Shown: positions 24,983-33,649 of the stretch, one piece after another
Layout: every line of letters begins with the position of its first letter
Numbering within the stretch: the first letter of the stretch is position 1
Assembly (NCBI RefSeq): GCF_900104415.1
Contig: NZ_FMXR01000009.1
Coordinates: forward strand, 62,001-126,000
Source: Eubacterium oxidoreducens
GTDB taxonomy: Bacteria > Bacillota > Clostridia > Lachnospirales > Lachnospiraceae
Direction: 5' to 3'
DNA: 64,000 nucleotides
Program-made: the position numbers and the translations under genes
The notes under the pieces: model-generated
The model's database searches: none
What the model was told of the DNA's origin: nothing
What the model saw: only the letters and a program-made list of their open reading frames with translations

Positions 24983-27610
24983 TTAGGCGCATTTTCTTTT
25001 TATCGTTTTAATCACTTCATTTAACACAGTAACACTTAGACCGGTCAGCAATATCTTGCCCCACATCAAACCATCTACCGGCACAGTTTCAAACACCGCT
25101 CCTCCAATCTGCGTTATGACAAATTGCAAAATCAGAACAAACAAAAAAATCCCTAACATTAATTTATTTCGGAAGAAATATTTGAATACCGACGTGTTAT
25201 CAAGCTCTCTGCAATTAAACGCATTAAAAAGTTGAAATACAACAAACAAGGTAAACAAGACGGTCTTTTCCTGCTGTGGATTTGCTCCCAAAAAGTTCGT
25301 AACATGTTGTAACATAAAAACCGCAGAAATAAACAATCCATTTACAAAAATTCTTACCAGCATCTGTTTGGTAAGAATATTTTCACTTCTCTTTGTCGGC
25401 GGTCTCTTAAGTAAATCTTCCCGAATAGGCTCAAGTCCAAGTGTCAGCGCCGGCGGTCCGTCCATAATAATATTAATCCATAGGAGATCCAATGCTGAAA
25501 ACGGCGTCTCAAAGCCACACAAGATGGACGCAATCACAACTACAACCGAAGATACATTTACCGTCAGCTGAAACATAATAAACCGCTTAAAGTTCTCATA
25601 GATACCGCGTCCCCACTGCACGGCCTTGACAATGGTCATAAACGAATCATCCAAAAGCACAATATCACTTGCTTCTTTTGTCACTTCTGTTCCTGCAATT
25701 CCCATTGCAATTCCTGCATCAGCATGTTTGATTGCCGGAGCATCATTTATTCCATCTCCCGTAACCGCAACAACATTCCCCTGTTGTTTTAACAGTTTTA
25801 CAATTCGAAGTTTTAAAAGCGGCGTACTTCTGGCTATCACCTTAATCTTTTTCAGCTTTTCTTTTAGCTGCTCATCCGAAAGATTTTCGATTTGCGATGC
25901 TTCCACAGCTATATGCTCATCATCTAACATATGCAATTCATTCGCTATGGAACAGGCCGTTAGGATATTATCTCCTGTCAGCATCATAACCTCGATTCCA
26001 GCCGCTTGACATTTTAAAATTGCTTCGTTTACCTCTTTGCTGAGCGGATCCGATATGACGGTAAATCCATCAAATTCCAGGTCTTTTTCTATCTGATCTT
26101 GCTCATCATCTTCCCACTTATCGAGCATCTTATGTGCAAACGCAAGAATCCTTCCACCTTTTCTTTGATACTGTTCCATCATTTCCATTATTTTGTTGTA
26201 TTGCACATCTTCTCTTTCCTTACAAAGCTTTAGAATCTTTTCCGGATTTCCCTTTGTATAAAGTGTAAGTCCAAACGATTCCATAACTACGGTACTCATA
26301 TCTTTATTTTGCGAGGAAAATGGATATGTATGAATGATTCGGCTTTGTTTTCTAAGCTGTTTATAATTGTATCCGGCTTTTTTGGCAGCTACAAGAAGTG
26401 CACCTTCTGTTGGATTCCCAATAAAGCGTTCTACTCCTTCTTCTATCAATATATTCGCATTTGAATTAAGGCAAAAATTATGAATCAGCAGCGGTTCTTT
26501 TATCTGATTAGCCTCTATCATCCGGCCGTCATGATAAATCTGTTGCACCGTCATCTTGTTATCGGTCAGTGTTCCGGTCTTATCCGAGCAAATAATATTC
26601 ACACAACCGATTGTTTCACAAGCCACCATCTTCTTTACCAATGCTTTTTCGCCTGTCATCTTGATGATATTCAAAGCCAACGACACTGCAACAATGGTTG
26701 GAAGTCCCTCCGGTACTGCTGCCACAATCAAAACAATACTGGTAATAAATGCATCCGAAACCGTATCCAAAGATATTTCGTTATGCTGAATGAATTGCAC
26801 GATTTGAATCATAAACGCGGCCGCTGCTGCCGAACATCCCAATACGGTAATCAGCTTTCCTAACTTATCTAATTTTTCCTGCAATGGAGTTGTTGTCTTT
26901 TCGATAGAAGATAATTCTTTTGCAATCTTACCAAATTGCGTCTCATTTCCAACTGCCGTAACCACAAACGAAGCATTCCCTCCCGAAACGAAACACCCGC
27001 TATAAACCATATTACATCGTTCTGCCACAGGTGTTTCGCACGGACAGACTACCGCAGCATCCTTACTTACCGGCACGCTTTCTCCGGTAAGCGCAGATTC
27101 ATCTACCGATAAATCATTTGCCTCAAGGATTCTTCCATCCGCAACAATCTTATCTCCCGTTTCTATCAAGAGAATATCGCCTACCACAATCTCTCTTTGC
27201 GCAACCAGTTGCACCTTTCCTTCTCGCAGCACCTTAACGAGTGTATCTTCATTTATGCGATTTAATGCCTCAAATGCTTTTTCGCTCTTGCCCTCCGTGA
27301 TGATTGTTATCACGACCGAAAGCGCTATTGCCACAAAAATTCCCAGGCACTCTAGAAAATTATATTCCCCGCCCTTTATAAAGCGTGAAATATTTACAAA
27401 CAGCGTAATTACAGCTGCTGCAATCAGCATAAGAAGCATTGGCTCTGTAGATGCCTCAAAGATTCTCCTAAGCATCGATTCCTTTTTATGTCTGAAAAAA
27501 GTATTCGCCCCATACTTTTGCCAGGATATTTTCACTTGTTCCTTTGTCAATCCTTGTTCCCTTGCAACGCCTAATTGCTTAAGAACTTCCTGTCTTGTTT
27601 TTGTATACAC
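24983..27610 (-). CDS. P-type cation ATPase (P2 type), probable Mn2+/Ca2+ efflux
   Basis: Membrane pump of 875 residues with all P-type landmarks: LTGESVPV (about 172), the phosphorylated aspartate in CSDKTGTLTDNK (about 341), and TGDGINDAPA. PEGLP in membrane helix 4 and NIIMDGPPALTLGLEP in helix 6 resemble plasma-membrane calcium pumps. A yybP-ykoY-type leader upstream suggests manganese export. I place the start at the GTG at 27610: AAAGGA precedes it, and the ATG at 27661 lies inside the leader terminator. No companion gene; the gntR promoter begins just past its stop. Confidence 0.88.
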   Translation of the reverse strand: MYTKTRQEVLKQLGVAREQGLTKEQVKISWQKYGANTFFRHKKESMLRRIFEASTEPMLLMLIAAAVITLFVNISRFIKGGEYNFLECLGIFVAIALSVVITIITEGKSEKAFEALNRINEDTLVKVLREGKVQLVAQREIVVGDILLIETGDKIVADGRILEANDLSVDESALTGESVPVSKDAAVVCPCETPVAERCNMVYSGCFVSGGNASFVVTAVGNETQFGKIAKELSSIEKTTTPLQEKLDKLGKLITVLGCSAAAAAFMIQIVQFIQHNEISLDTVSDAFITSIVLIVAAVPEGLPTIVAVSLALNIIKMTGEKALVKKMVACETIGCVNIICSDKTGTLTDNKMTVQQIYHDGRMIEANQIKEPLLIHNFCLNSNANILIEEGVERFIGNPTEGALLVAAKKAGYNYKQLRKQSRIIHTYPFSSQNKDMSTVVMESFGLTLYTKGNPEKILKLCKEREDVQYNKIMEMMEQYQRKGGRILAFAHKMLDKWEDDEQDQIEKDLEFDGFTVISDPLSKEVNEAILKCQAAGIEVMMLTGDNILTACSIANELHMLDDEHIAVEASQIENLSDEQLKEKLKKIKVIARSTPLLKLRIVKLLKQQGNVVAVTGDGINDAPAIKHADAGIAMGIAGTEVTKEASDIVLLDDSFMTIVKAVQWGRGIYENFKRFIMFQLTVNVSSVVVVIASILCGFETPFSALDLLWINIIMDGPPALTLGLEPIREDLLKRPPTKRSENILTKQMLVRIFVNGLFISAVFMLQHVTNFLGANPQQEKTVLFTLFVVFQLFNAFNCRELDNTSVFKYFFRNKLMLGIFLFVLILQFVITQIGGAVFETVPVDGLMWGKILLTGLSVTVLNEVIKTIKRKCA

Positions 27611-27631
27611 TATAAACAATTCCTTTCTATC

Positions 27632-27785
27632 AAAATAAAAAGACTCACGTATCATCTGCATGTCCTTATGACATACAAAATAATACGCGAGTCTCGTGAT
27701 TTAAGACAAGCCAGGCTTGCGCCAGGATGTTGACTTGCCACGTAATGCAATACGCTACTACTCCCTCACTCTTGGTTTAGTTGTT
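27632..27785 (-). promoter_or_regulatory. Probable yybP-ykoY (Mn2+) riboswitch with terminator
   Basis: The minus-strand leader carries the conserved parts of this aptamer class in order: GGGAGTAG (complement of 27758-27765), GTCAACATCCTGGC (complement of 27721-27734) and ACGAGACTC (complement of 27689-27697). The last part overlaps the 5' arm of a 12-bp terminator stem (27683-27694 with 27641-27652) followed by a T-rich tract at 27632-27640. Metal binding to the aptamer should prevent the terminator and switch the ATPase gene on. Assigned from memory of the motif, not by a covariance search. Confidence 0.8.
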
Positions 27786-27790
27786 TGTAC

Positions 27791-27820
27791 AATATATCAC
27801 AATCCTCTTGGCAACGTCAA
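27791..27820 (-). promoter_or_regulatory. Promoter of the riboswitch-ATPase transcript
   Basis: On the minus strand: TTGACG, 18 bases, TATATT. The start point would be just before the aptamer, at about 27784. Confidence 0.7.
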
Positions 27821-27833
27821 GACATCCGACCGC

Positions 27834-29888
27834 CTAATTTCCTTCAATTGTATTTTTAATAATCTCTTTTAATTCGCTGATATCAATCGGTTTCGCAATA
27901 TATGCGTTCATGCCTGCTTCGCGACCTTTGATTCTGTCTTCTTTAAATACATTTGCGCTGACACCTATAATCGGTACATTTGCAAGATCTTGATTCTCCA
28001 ATGCGCGAATCTGCCTTGTAGACTCATATCCATCCATAACCGGCATCTGCACATCCATTAATACACAATCATAGTAGCCCGGTTTTGTAGCACTCACCTT
28101 ATCCACTGCCTGTTTTCCATCAATAGCGCTTTCTACCTCTGCTCCCATATGATTCAGAATCTTCGATATAATTTCCAGATTAATCAAATTGTCTTCAACA
28201 GCCAGGAATCGACGTCCCTCAAAAATCGGAGTCTGTAAATGTGTGATGCTCTTTTTCACATCTTCTTCCAAATCCGTTTGTTCGACTTTTTCCTCATGCT
28301 TTTGAGAGGCAACCTTAAATTCCAAAAATACAATAAATGTGGTTCCCTGACCTTTGATACTCTTAAATGAAATTGTTCCACCCATCATTTCCACAAGCTG
28401 TTTCACAATTGCCAGGCCAAGTCCGATTCCGGCCACACCACTTTCCGTCGTTGTGTTCTCCCGTTCAAACGGTTCAAATAAATGTGCCTGGAAAGCTTCT
28501 TCCATTCCGATTCCATTATCTGAAACCAAAAATTTATAGCCGATATATCCATTCGGAGCATAACTCCTTTGTGACACTTCCAAGGTAACCGTTCCACCTG
28601 TCGGCGAATAGTCACTGGCATTTGTCAGTAGGTTTTGTAGTATCTGAAGCACTCGCAACCGATCACACAAGACAGCGTCTTCTTGAATCTCATTCTTAAC
28701 AACAAAAACCTGATTCTTTTTATCCGTCTTTGTGCGAATCATCGCTTCCACTTCCGAAATAATCTGCGACATATTTTCCGCAGTATCGTCCATAGCTGTC
28801 CAGCCGCTCTCGATTCGAACCAAATCCAACACTTCATTAATCAGATCAAGCATATGTCTTGAAGATAGCATGATTCTATCTAAGTATTCTCTTACCGCAT
28901 CGCGATCATCAAAATCAGCCATAGCCAAAGCCACATATCCAACAATTGCATTCATCGGTGTTCGAATATCATGTGACATATTTGATAAAAAAATGGTTTT
29001 TGCTTCATTGACCTGATTTGCTTCTTTTAGTGCATTTTCCAAAATACTGCGTCTTTTGATTCCCTGACGTATGCTATCATCCATGTCTGTAATGCCGACA
29101 ACCAATCGCTCAATTGGACCTTCTGATCCAATTCTGACAAGTTTAATCTTGCAATATCGTGTCGTTGCAAGATCGTGTCCGATTCGAAAATCTTCTACTA
29201 CCGAGCGATCAAGGCGCAGACGTTCCCGAATCTTTTCAACATCCACATTATTAATAAGTGCTGCGCGATCTTCTTCGTACACTTCATGCTTTATCATTTC
29301 TATTAAAATATCAGAAAATCCCAGATTTTCCTTATCTCGTCCATAAGTCATATCCGAAATCATCTTGGTCTTTCTAACAACTTCATAAGAATCATCCGCG
29401 AGATTCCAGCAAAAAACCATGGCATAGTTTGAACACAGAGCTTCCATCAGCTGCAAATAATTACTGTTTTCCACCGCTGTATTCGCTGACCAATAAGCCT
29501 GTTCGCTATCGTCTTTTAATTTTTCAAAGCACATAAGCGCTTTTGCCGGTACGCCTTCTTCCAGCTCTTCGCGGATAAATACACATTTACGCCATTTACC
29601 GTAGTTTACGGTGTATGACATCTCTATGCTTTCCTTCACCGATAGCGCTGTCTTTAAATATTCAATCGTACCGAATGCTTCTCGTTCTTTTACAAACTGT
29701 TCATTCACACGTTCTTTCGTATACTTCTCATTAAACTCCGAATAGATTCCCTCCCGGTCCATACCAAAAGTTCCATATTCTTTCGTTTCATAAATGACCT
29801 CAATGGTATCTTTATTGAGATTCACCTCATATACGAGAAGGTACTTAGAAAACAGAGCCTGTAATAACGTCGTATCGTTTCCTTTCAT
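27834..29888 (-). CDS. Hybrid sensor histidine kinase with receiver domain
   Basis: A 684-residue soluble hybrid kinase. The first 290 residues form sensor domains without strong motifs, perhaps PAS-like. HisKA follows (LSNMSHDIRTPMNAI, phospho-histidine about 303), then HATPase (LQNLLTNASD, VSDNGIGMEE, GIGLGLAIVKQLVE), and a C-terminal receiver whose aspartate is in VLMDVQMP (about 608). The ATG at 29888 is chosen for the GGAAGGAA box six bases before it. No separate response regulator is adjacent. It follows the DUF2207 gene by 45 bases and is probably in the lemA operon. Confidence 0.88.
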   Translation of the reverse strand: MKGNDTTLLQALFSKYLLVYEVNLNKDTIEVIYETKEYGTFGMDREGIYSEFNEKYTKERVNEQFVKEREAFGTIEYLKTALSVKESIEMSYTVNYGKWRKCVFIREELEEGVPAKALMCFEKLKDDSEQAYWSANTAVENSNYLQLMEALCSNYAMVFCWNLADDSYEVVRKTKMISDMTYGRDKENLGFSDILIEMIKHEVYEEDRAALINNVDVEKIRERLRLDRSVVEDFRIGHDLATTRYCKIKLVRIGSEGPIERLVVGITDMDDSIRQGIKRRSILENALKEANQVNEAKTIFLSNMSHDIRTPMNAIVGYVALAMADFDDRDAVREYLDRIMLSSRHMLDLINEVLDLVRIESGWTAMDDTAENMSQIISEVEAMIRTKTDKKNQVFVVKNEIQEDAVLCDRLRVLQILQNLLTNASDYSPTGGTVTLEVSQRSYAPNGYIGYKFLVSDNGIGMEEAFQAHLFEPFERENTTTESGVAGIGLGLAIVKQLVEMMGGTISFKSIKGQGTTFIVFLEFKVASQKHEEKVEQTDLEEDVKKSITHLQTPIFEGRRFLAVEDNLINLEIISKILNHMGAEVESAIDGKQAVDKVSATKPGYYDCVLMDVQMPVMDGYESTRQIRALENQDLANVPIIGVSANVFKEDRIKGREAGMNAYIAKPIDISELKEIIKNTIEGN

Positions 29889-29933
29889 TTTTATTCCTTC
29901 CGTTTGAAACACAACCTACCAAACACAGTTCTT

Positions 29934-31640
29934 CTAGCGAGAGCCACCTCCGCCGCCTCCGCCGAAGGAACCACCGCCGCCGCCAAAGGACGCGTGTCCA
30001 CCGCTTCCGGCATTTGCCGCAGCGCGTTCTGCCGCTTCTGCAGCAGCGAGTGCCGAATACGTATGGCAATGATAAAAATATACACAAGAAATAGACGCAT
30101 CATAATATTCAATTTCCGAGATAAACTGCGGATAATGCTTCTTCAATTCCTTTACTACCTCTTGTGCTATACCAAGAAGATAAGCAAATACAAGATATTC
30201 CTGCCAGATACTTACTTCTTGCATTTCTCTTTCTGAAATCAGCGAAAATTCTTCGAGATAATTCTTAAATCCCAGAATCTGTCCTAACTCTTCCCGATCC
30301 TTTTGCGTAATCTGCTTTGCCTTAAAGTTCTTCCGAATGCTCAATTGCTTATCTAGAGCATATTGCATTCCTTTACTGCTACAATTTGTAATATATTTTC
30401 GAATCCTACTTGAATTCTTCTTTGAATAAGTAGGTAATTCTTTCTCCTGTAAGATTGCATCACTGCCGGCTGCGACCTTAATAATATTATAAAGTTTTAA
30501 TCCTAATGGATCATCCTTCGGTTCATGAACCAATTTTAACGCCTTTACATTCTTCCCGCGAAGCACACGCCTTGAAGTTGTATCCTCCACCACTTCAAGA
30601 CATCCATCCATAACGAGCTTAAGCATTCTAGCGCCAATAATATCACCCTCTTTAATAATACCGGCAGATTCTCCCAGGTAATATGTCGCTTCCAAATTTC
30701 CCTCGTTTGGCAATTCTCTATAATATCCGGCTTCCTGTTTTATGCTTTTAACCAGCTTTTCTCTCTGTCTTAAGTTGATTTGTCGCTTTACAAAGCCTAC
30801 AATAGCTACCAAAATAATAATCCCAAAATAAATGAAAAATGCGCCAAAGCTTAGCACGTCATCTACTCCAAAATCATCATCCATCTCACCCGCGCCGTAA
30901 TCACTACCTTCTTTCGCCGTCTCTTCTACTTCGTCAAAAGTCTTATCGGACGTGTACGTAGGTGTAATCGTTCCTTCTTCTAAAGAAAACAAAATCGTCA
31001 TATATCCGTCTTCATCAATATCACTTTCGGTATACGCATGAATGCATCCATCCTCAAATTCAATCATGCCATCATAACCAAATCCCCAGATATCTGCAAT
31101 CTCATCGGTAATCGCGGTTTTGTTTTCCAGCGAGATCTTTAGATCGACGGCTGTAGGTGTTGTGGACATACCACTATTCACGAATCGATAATTCGTTCCA
31201 ACGCAATCGCCAAATTCCATAACGGCATTTGCCATCGTATACGTCACTTCATAAGAATGCGTTCCGTATTCCGTGATTCCCCAACATAATTCGAAGCCAT
31301 CATCGGTATCATTTACACCACATTTTCCGGCTTTTTCATCAAAATCTGCATCTATGTCCCAATCACCGATATTGATATATTCCTGTCCATTTTCCGAAAC
31401 AGAAAACGATTCAAGCTCAAGCACTCCTCCGTCTACCATCGGAATATAATTCTCCGTAGTATCCGTATCAGAAAAATCCCCCGTCCATACCTGAACAACC
31501 GTAATCGAACCATCATCATGAATCGTTACATCTATGTCCATATCTGACACATGATTTGCTGCCTTAGCCTGCGTTTGCCCGATTCCCACAAGAATAAAAA
31601 ATGCAAACACAGCAATCATCATTTTATATATTTTTCGCAT
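29934..31640 (-). CDS. DUF2207-type membrane protein with Gly-rich tail
   Basis: A 568-residue protein with a cleavable signal (KMMIAVFAFFILVGIGQTQAKA) and an extracellular domain of about 220 residues of DUF2207 type. A membrane helix lies near 258-280 (GAFFIYFGIIILVAIVGFV). A cytoplasmic part of about 250 residues ends in a glycine/serine-rich tail (SFGGGGGGGSR). The ATG at 31640 is preferred because GAGGG precedes it. Proteins of this type are commonly encoded beside lemA, as here; their function is not established. The glycine tail is a low-complexity stretch. Confidence 0.82.
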   Translation of the reverse strand: MRKIYKMMIAVFAFFILVGIGQTQAKAANHVSDMDIDVTIHDDGSITVVQVWTGDFSDTDTTENYIPMVDGGVLELESFSVSENGQEYINIGDWDIDADFDEKAGKCGVNDTDDGFELCWGITEYGTHSYEVTYTMANAVMEFGDCVGTNYRFVNSGMSTTPTAVDLKISLENKTAITDEIADIWGFGYDGMIEFEDGCIHAYTESDIDEDGYMTILFSLEEGTITPTYTSDKTFDEVEETAKEGSDYGAGEMDDDFGVDDVLSFGAFFIYFGIIILVAIVGFVKRQINLRQREKLVKSIKQEAGYYRELPNEGNLEATYYLGESAGIIKEGDIIGARMLKLVMDGCLEVVEDTTSRRVLRGKNVKALKLVHEPKDDPLGLKLYNIIKVAAGSDAILQEKELPTYSKKNSSRIRKYITNCSSKGMQYALDKQLSIRKNFKAKQITQKDREELGQILGFKNYLEEFSLISEREMQEVSIWQEYLVFAYLLGIAQEVVKELKKHYPQFISEIEYYDASISCVYFYHCHTYSALAAAEAAERAAANAGSGGHASFGGGGGSFGGGGGGGSR

Positions 31641-31658
31641 CGTATAATCCCTCATCTA

Positions 31659-32225
31659 CTAGTGTAATTTCATGCTAGGCATATCTGTCTTATTTTGGTC
31701 TTCTTCAAGATATTCTCTTTTATCAAATCCTAATCTACCCGCAATCATACTTGCCGGCCACATACGAATCATACGATTCAGTTTTGTAACAGAATCATTG
31801 TAAATAAGTCGACTGTTTCTAACCATATTTTCATACTGATTTACAGAATCCATGGCTTTTGCATAATTTTGATTTGCTTTTAAATCAGGATACCGCTCCG
31901 CCAAAACATTAATCTGCCCCAATGCTTTTGTAAACGCCTGCTCTTGCGCATTAATTTCTGCAGCAGTAGACTGCGCATTAATTCCCGTTCTTCTGGCATT
32001 AATCGTCTGTAACAAAGTCTGCGCTTCATGAGCATCATAGCTTTGCGTCAGTTCTGCAAGGGCCGTCAGCGCATCAAATCTGCTTGACATCTGTACGCCA
32101 ATCTGGCTTTTCGCATTATTAATATTCTCATCCAATCTCACAAGCGTTCTTTGCGTAGAAATAATCCATCCTGCAAGAATAATTACAATTACAACAATTA
32201 CAATGATTCCAATTATAAATCCCAT
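31659..32225 (-). CDS. lemA: LemA family membrane protein
   Basis: A 188-residue protein with one N-terminal membrane helix (residues 2-23) followed by a long helical domain with the LemA landmarks NAKSQIGVQMSSRFDAL and YNDSVTKLNRMIRMWPASMIA. It is exposed to one side of the membrane; its exact role is unknown in the family. First gene of a probable lemA-DUF2207-histidine kinase operon, with its own promoter at 32292-32320. Confidence 0.92.
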   Translation of the reverse strand: MGFIIGIIVIVVIVIILAGWIISTQRTLVRLDENINNAKSQIGVQMSSRFDALTALAELTQSYDAHEAQTLLQTINARRTGINAQSTAAEINAQEQAFTKALGQINVLAERYPDLKANQNYAKAMDSVNQYENMVRNSRLIYNDSVTKLNRMIRMWPASMIAGRLGFDKREYLEEDQNKTDMPSMKLH

Positions 32226-32291
32226 ACTACTCCTCTACTTTCTTTTCTAGCGTTTAATCGTTATCATCACTATCAAACTATAGTCATATAC

Positions 32292-32320
32292 ATAATACTT
32301 TTTTCCCGAGAAAAAATCAA
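32292..32320 (-). promoter_or_regulatory. Promoter of lemA operon
   Basis: On the minus strand: TTGATT, 17 bases, TATTAT. The leader is about 60 bases and ends in a GAGGAG ribosome site. Confidence 0.6.
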
Positions 32321-32346
32321 CAAAAACTAGTACATTTTCCCCACTT

Positions 32347-32883
32347 CTATTGTTCATAAGTATCTAAAAAGTGATGTTTTACCCCATCTTTCTTGTATGC
32401 AAGCAAGGTATCAACACTTACATTCTCTGATGATTTAAAAATATTCTTTTCAATTATTGGATTTTTGGCTGCAAGCGAAGCAATCAATTGCTTTACCTCA
32501 TGGCGTTTTGATCCTGCTTCATCCGCAGCTCCCAGCTTATTTTTTTCGGAAACTTTGCATGCACAATCACAAAAACATAAGTCATTTCCATTCTTCCATC
32601 TGATAATATCCGCCTCTCGAATCAAATACATCGGACGAATCAGCTCCATCCCTTCAAAGTTCGTACTATGAAGTTTCGGCCTCATACTTTGCATCTGCCC
32701 CCCATAAAGCATCCCCATAACGATAGTTTCAATAACATCATCAAAATGATGCCCCAGCGCAATCTTATCTTGATCTTGAATCATTTCATATTTATTAATT
32801 GCTTTCGTAAATCTTCTCCAGATTTCCTTACGATAGGTCTTAATAATACTTCTTTCAATCTCCTTTGTTCTTTCTATATTCAA
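32347..32883 (-). pseudogene. TtcA-like tRNA thiolation protein lacking PP-loop
   Basis: A 178-residue frame matches the two ends of TtcA-like PP-loop ATPases but not the middle. Residues 9-40 (IERSIIKTYRKEIWRRF onward) match the N-terminal part, which in intact members runs DKIAVCISGGKDS. Here DQDKIA is joined directly to LGHHFDDVIET, normally some 100 residues later after NKIA. The ATP-binding SGGKDS loop and the first cysteine pair are therefore lost, in frame. C-terminal segments LHSTNFEGMELIRPMYLIREADI and the cysteine cluster CFCDCAC remain. A TTG start with AGAGG and its own promoter remain, so it may still be expressed, but catalysis is improbable. Confidence 0.75.
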
Positions 32884-32914
32884 GAAAAAAACCTCTTACT
32901 TTCCTATTTCATAA

Positions 32915-32942
32915 ATTATAAGATAGCATCTTTTCATTTAAA
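32915..32942 (-). promoter_or_regulatory. Promoter of the deleted TtcA-like gene
   Basis: On the minus strand: TTTAAA, 16 bases, a perfect TATAAT. Divergent from the plus-strand promoter at 32957-32986. Confidence 0.55.
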
Positions 32943-32956
32943 TCTCAACCTTGACG

Positions 32957-32986
32957 TTTACAACATTTCCCGTTATGTGATATGAT
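32957..32986 (+). promoter_or_regulatory. Promoter of zinc-ribbon gene
   Basis: TTTACA, 18 bases, then an extended TGA-TATGAT. The leader is about 25 bases and contains GGAGGTG. Confidence 0.6.
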
Positions 32987-33017
32987 AAGAAAGTACTAAA
33001 TCGGAGGTGAGAAGTTT

Positions 33018-33446
33018 ATGTCTGACGAAAAAAAAATAGAATTTGTTGACGCCAGAACTCCAATCAAGCAATGCGAAGAATGTGGGCGGGCCATGCCAAT
33101 TGATTATCCGCATAACATCTGTCCTACATGCAAAGAAAATTCGCTTTTTCGAGAGGTTCGTGAATTTATACGTGCCAATGATGTAAATGAATACCAGGTT
33201 GCTGATAAATTTAATTTACCGGTCGAACAAGTCAAGAATTGGATTCGCAACGGACGCATTGAATACAAACAATTAGGCGAGAAAAACCTAATGGGCGGTA
33301 ATTATTGTGCACGATGCGGCGCTTCTGTTTCTTTCGGAACACTATGTCCTAAATGCCTGCGTCTTATGAACAATCAAAAGAAGGGCGTTGCAATCCAAAA
33401 ACCGTCTGACTCAGATAATAGCAAAATGCGTTTCTTAGATAACTAA
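33018..33446 (+). CDS. Zinc-ribbon / helix-turn-helix protein (YvyF-like)
   Basis: A 142-residue protein with an N-terminal CxxC pair set (CEECGRAMP and CPTCKEN), a central helix-turn-helix-like segment (NEYQVADKFNLPVEQVKNWIRNGRI) and a second zinc ribbon (CARCGASV and CPKCLRL). It resembles proteins annotated as flagellar-operon YvyF, but no flagellar gene is in the window, so that role is not supported here. GGAGGTG precedes the ATG. A DNA- or RNA-binding regulator is a reasonable inference. Confidence 0.75.
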   Translation: MSDEKKIEFVDARTPIKQCEECGRAMPIDYPHNICPTCKENSLFREVREFIRANDVNEYQVADKFNLPVEQVKNWIRNGRIEYKQLGEKNLMGGNYCARCGASVSFGTLCPKCLRLMNNQKKGVAIQKPSDSDNSKMRFLDN

Positions 33447-33471
33447 AAAATAGTTTGACGACTACAGGAAA

Positions 33472-33501
33472 AATGCCCCATCGCAAAGCGATTGGGGCAT
33501 T
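33472..33501. terminator. Terminator between convergent genes
   Basis: A stem of about 13 pairs with one bulge (AATGCCCC and GGGGCATT at its ends). On the minus strand GGGGCATTTTT makes it a good terminator for the nitroreductase gene; it also follows the zinc-ribbon gene on the plus strand. Confidence 0.8.
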
Positions 33502-33520
33502 CATTATTCATTTCCTTCTA

Positions 33521-33649
33521 GTCAAGACTCGCTCGCGAGTCTTGCGCGCCGGATTCGTGTCTGCTTCAGCAGACAAATTCCTGTCCGAATCCGTGCGCAT
33601 CCTCGCGGAGCGTTTAACTCAGTCGGAGCTTGTACTCCGACTGAGTTAA
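33521..33649. repeat. Multi-hairpin dispersed repeat, copy B
   Basis: Second copy of the 126-bp unit, differing from 19535-19660 at three positions only. Its last palindrome is a perfect 14-bp inverted repeat (TTAACTCAGTCGGA and TCCGACTGAGTTAA), and the final TTAA supplies the TAA stop codon of the nitroreductase gene on the minus strand. The repeat lies between that stop and the terminator at 33472-33501, the same arrangement as copy A. Confidence 0.9.

Noticed and set aside
29845-30087. Arg-rich 80-residue open frame overlapping the end of the DUF2207 gene.
   Set aside because: It is the out-of-frame reading of GC-rich glycine codons (GGC/GGA) in the DUF2207 tail.
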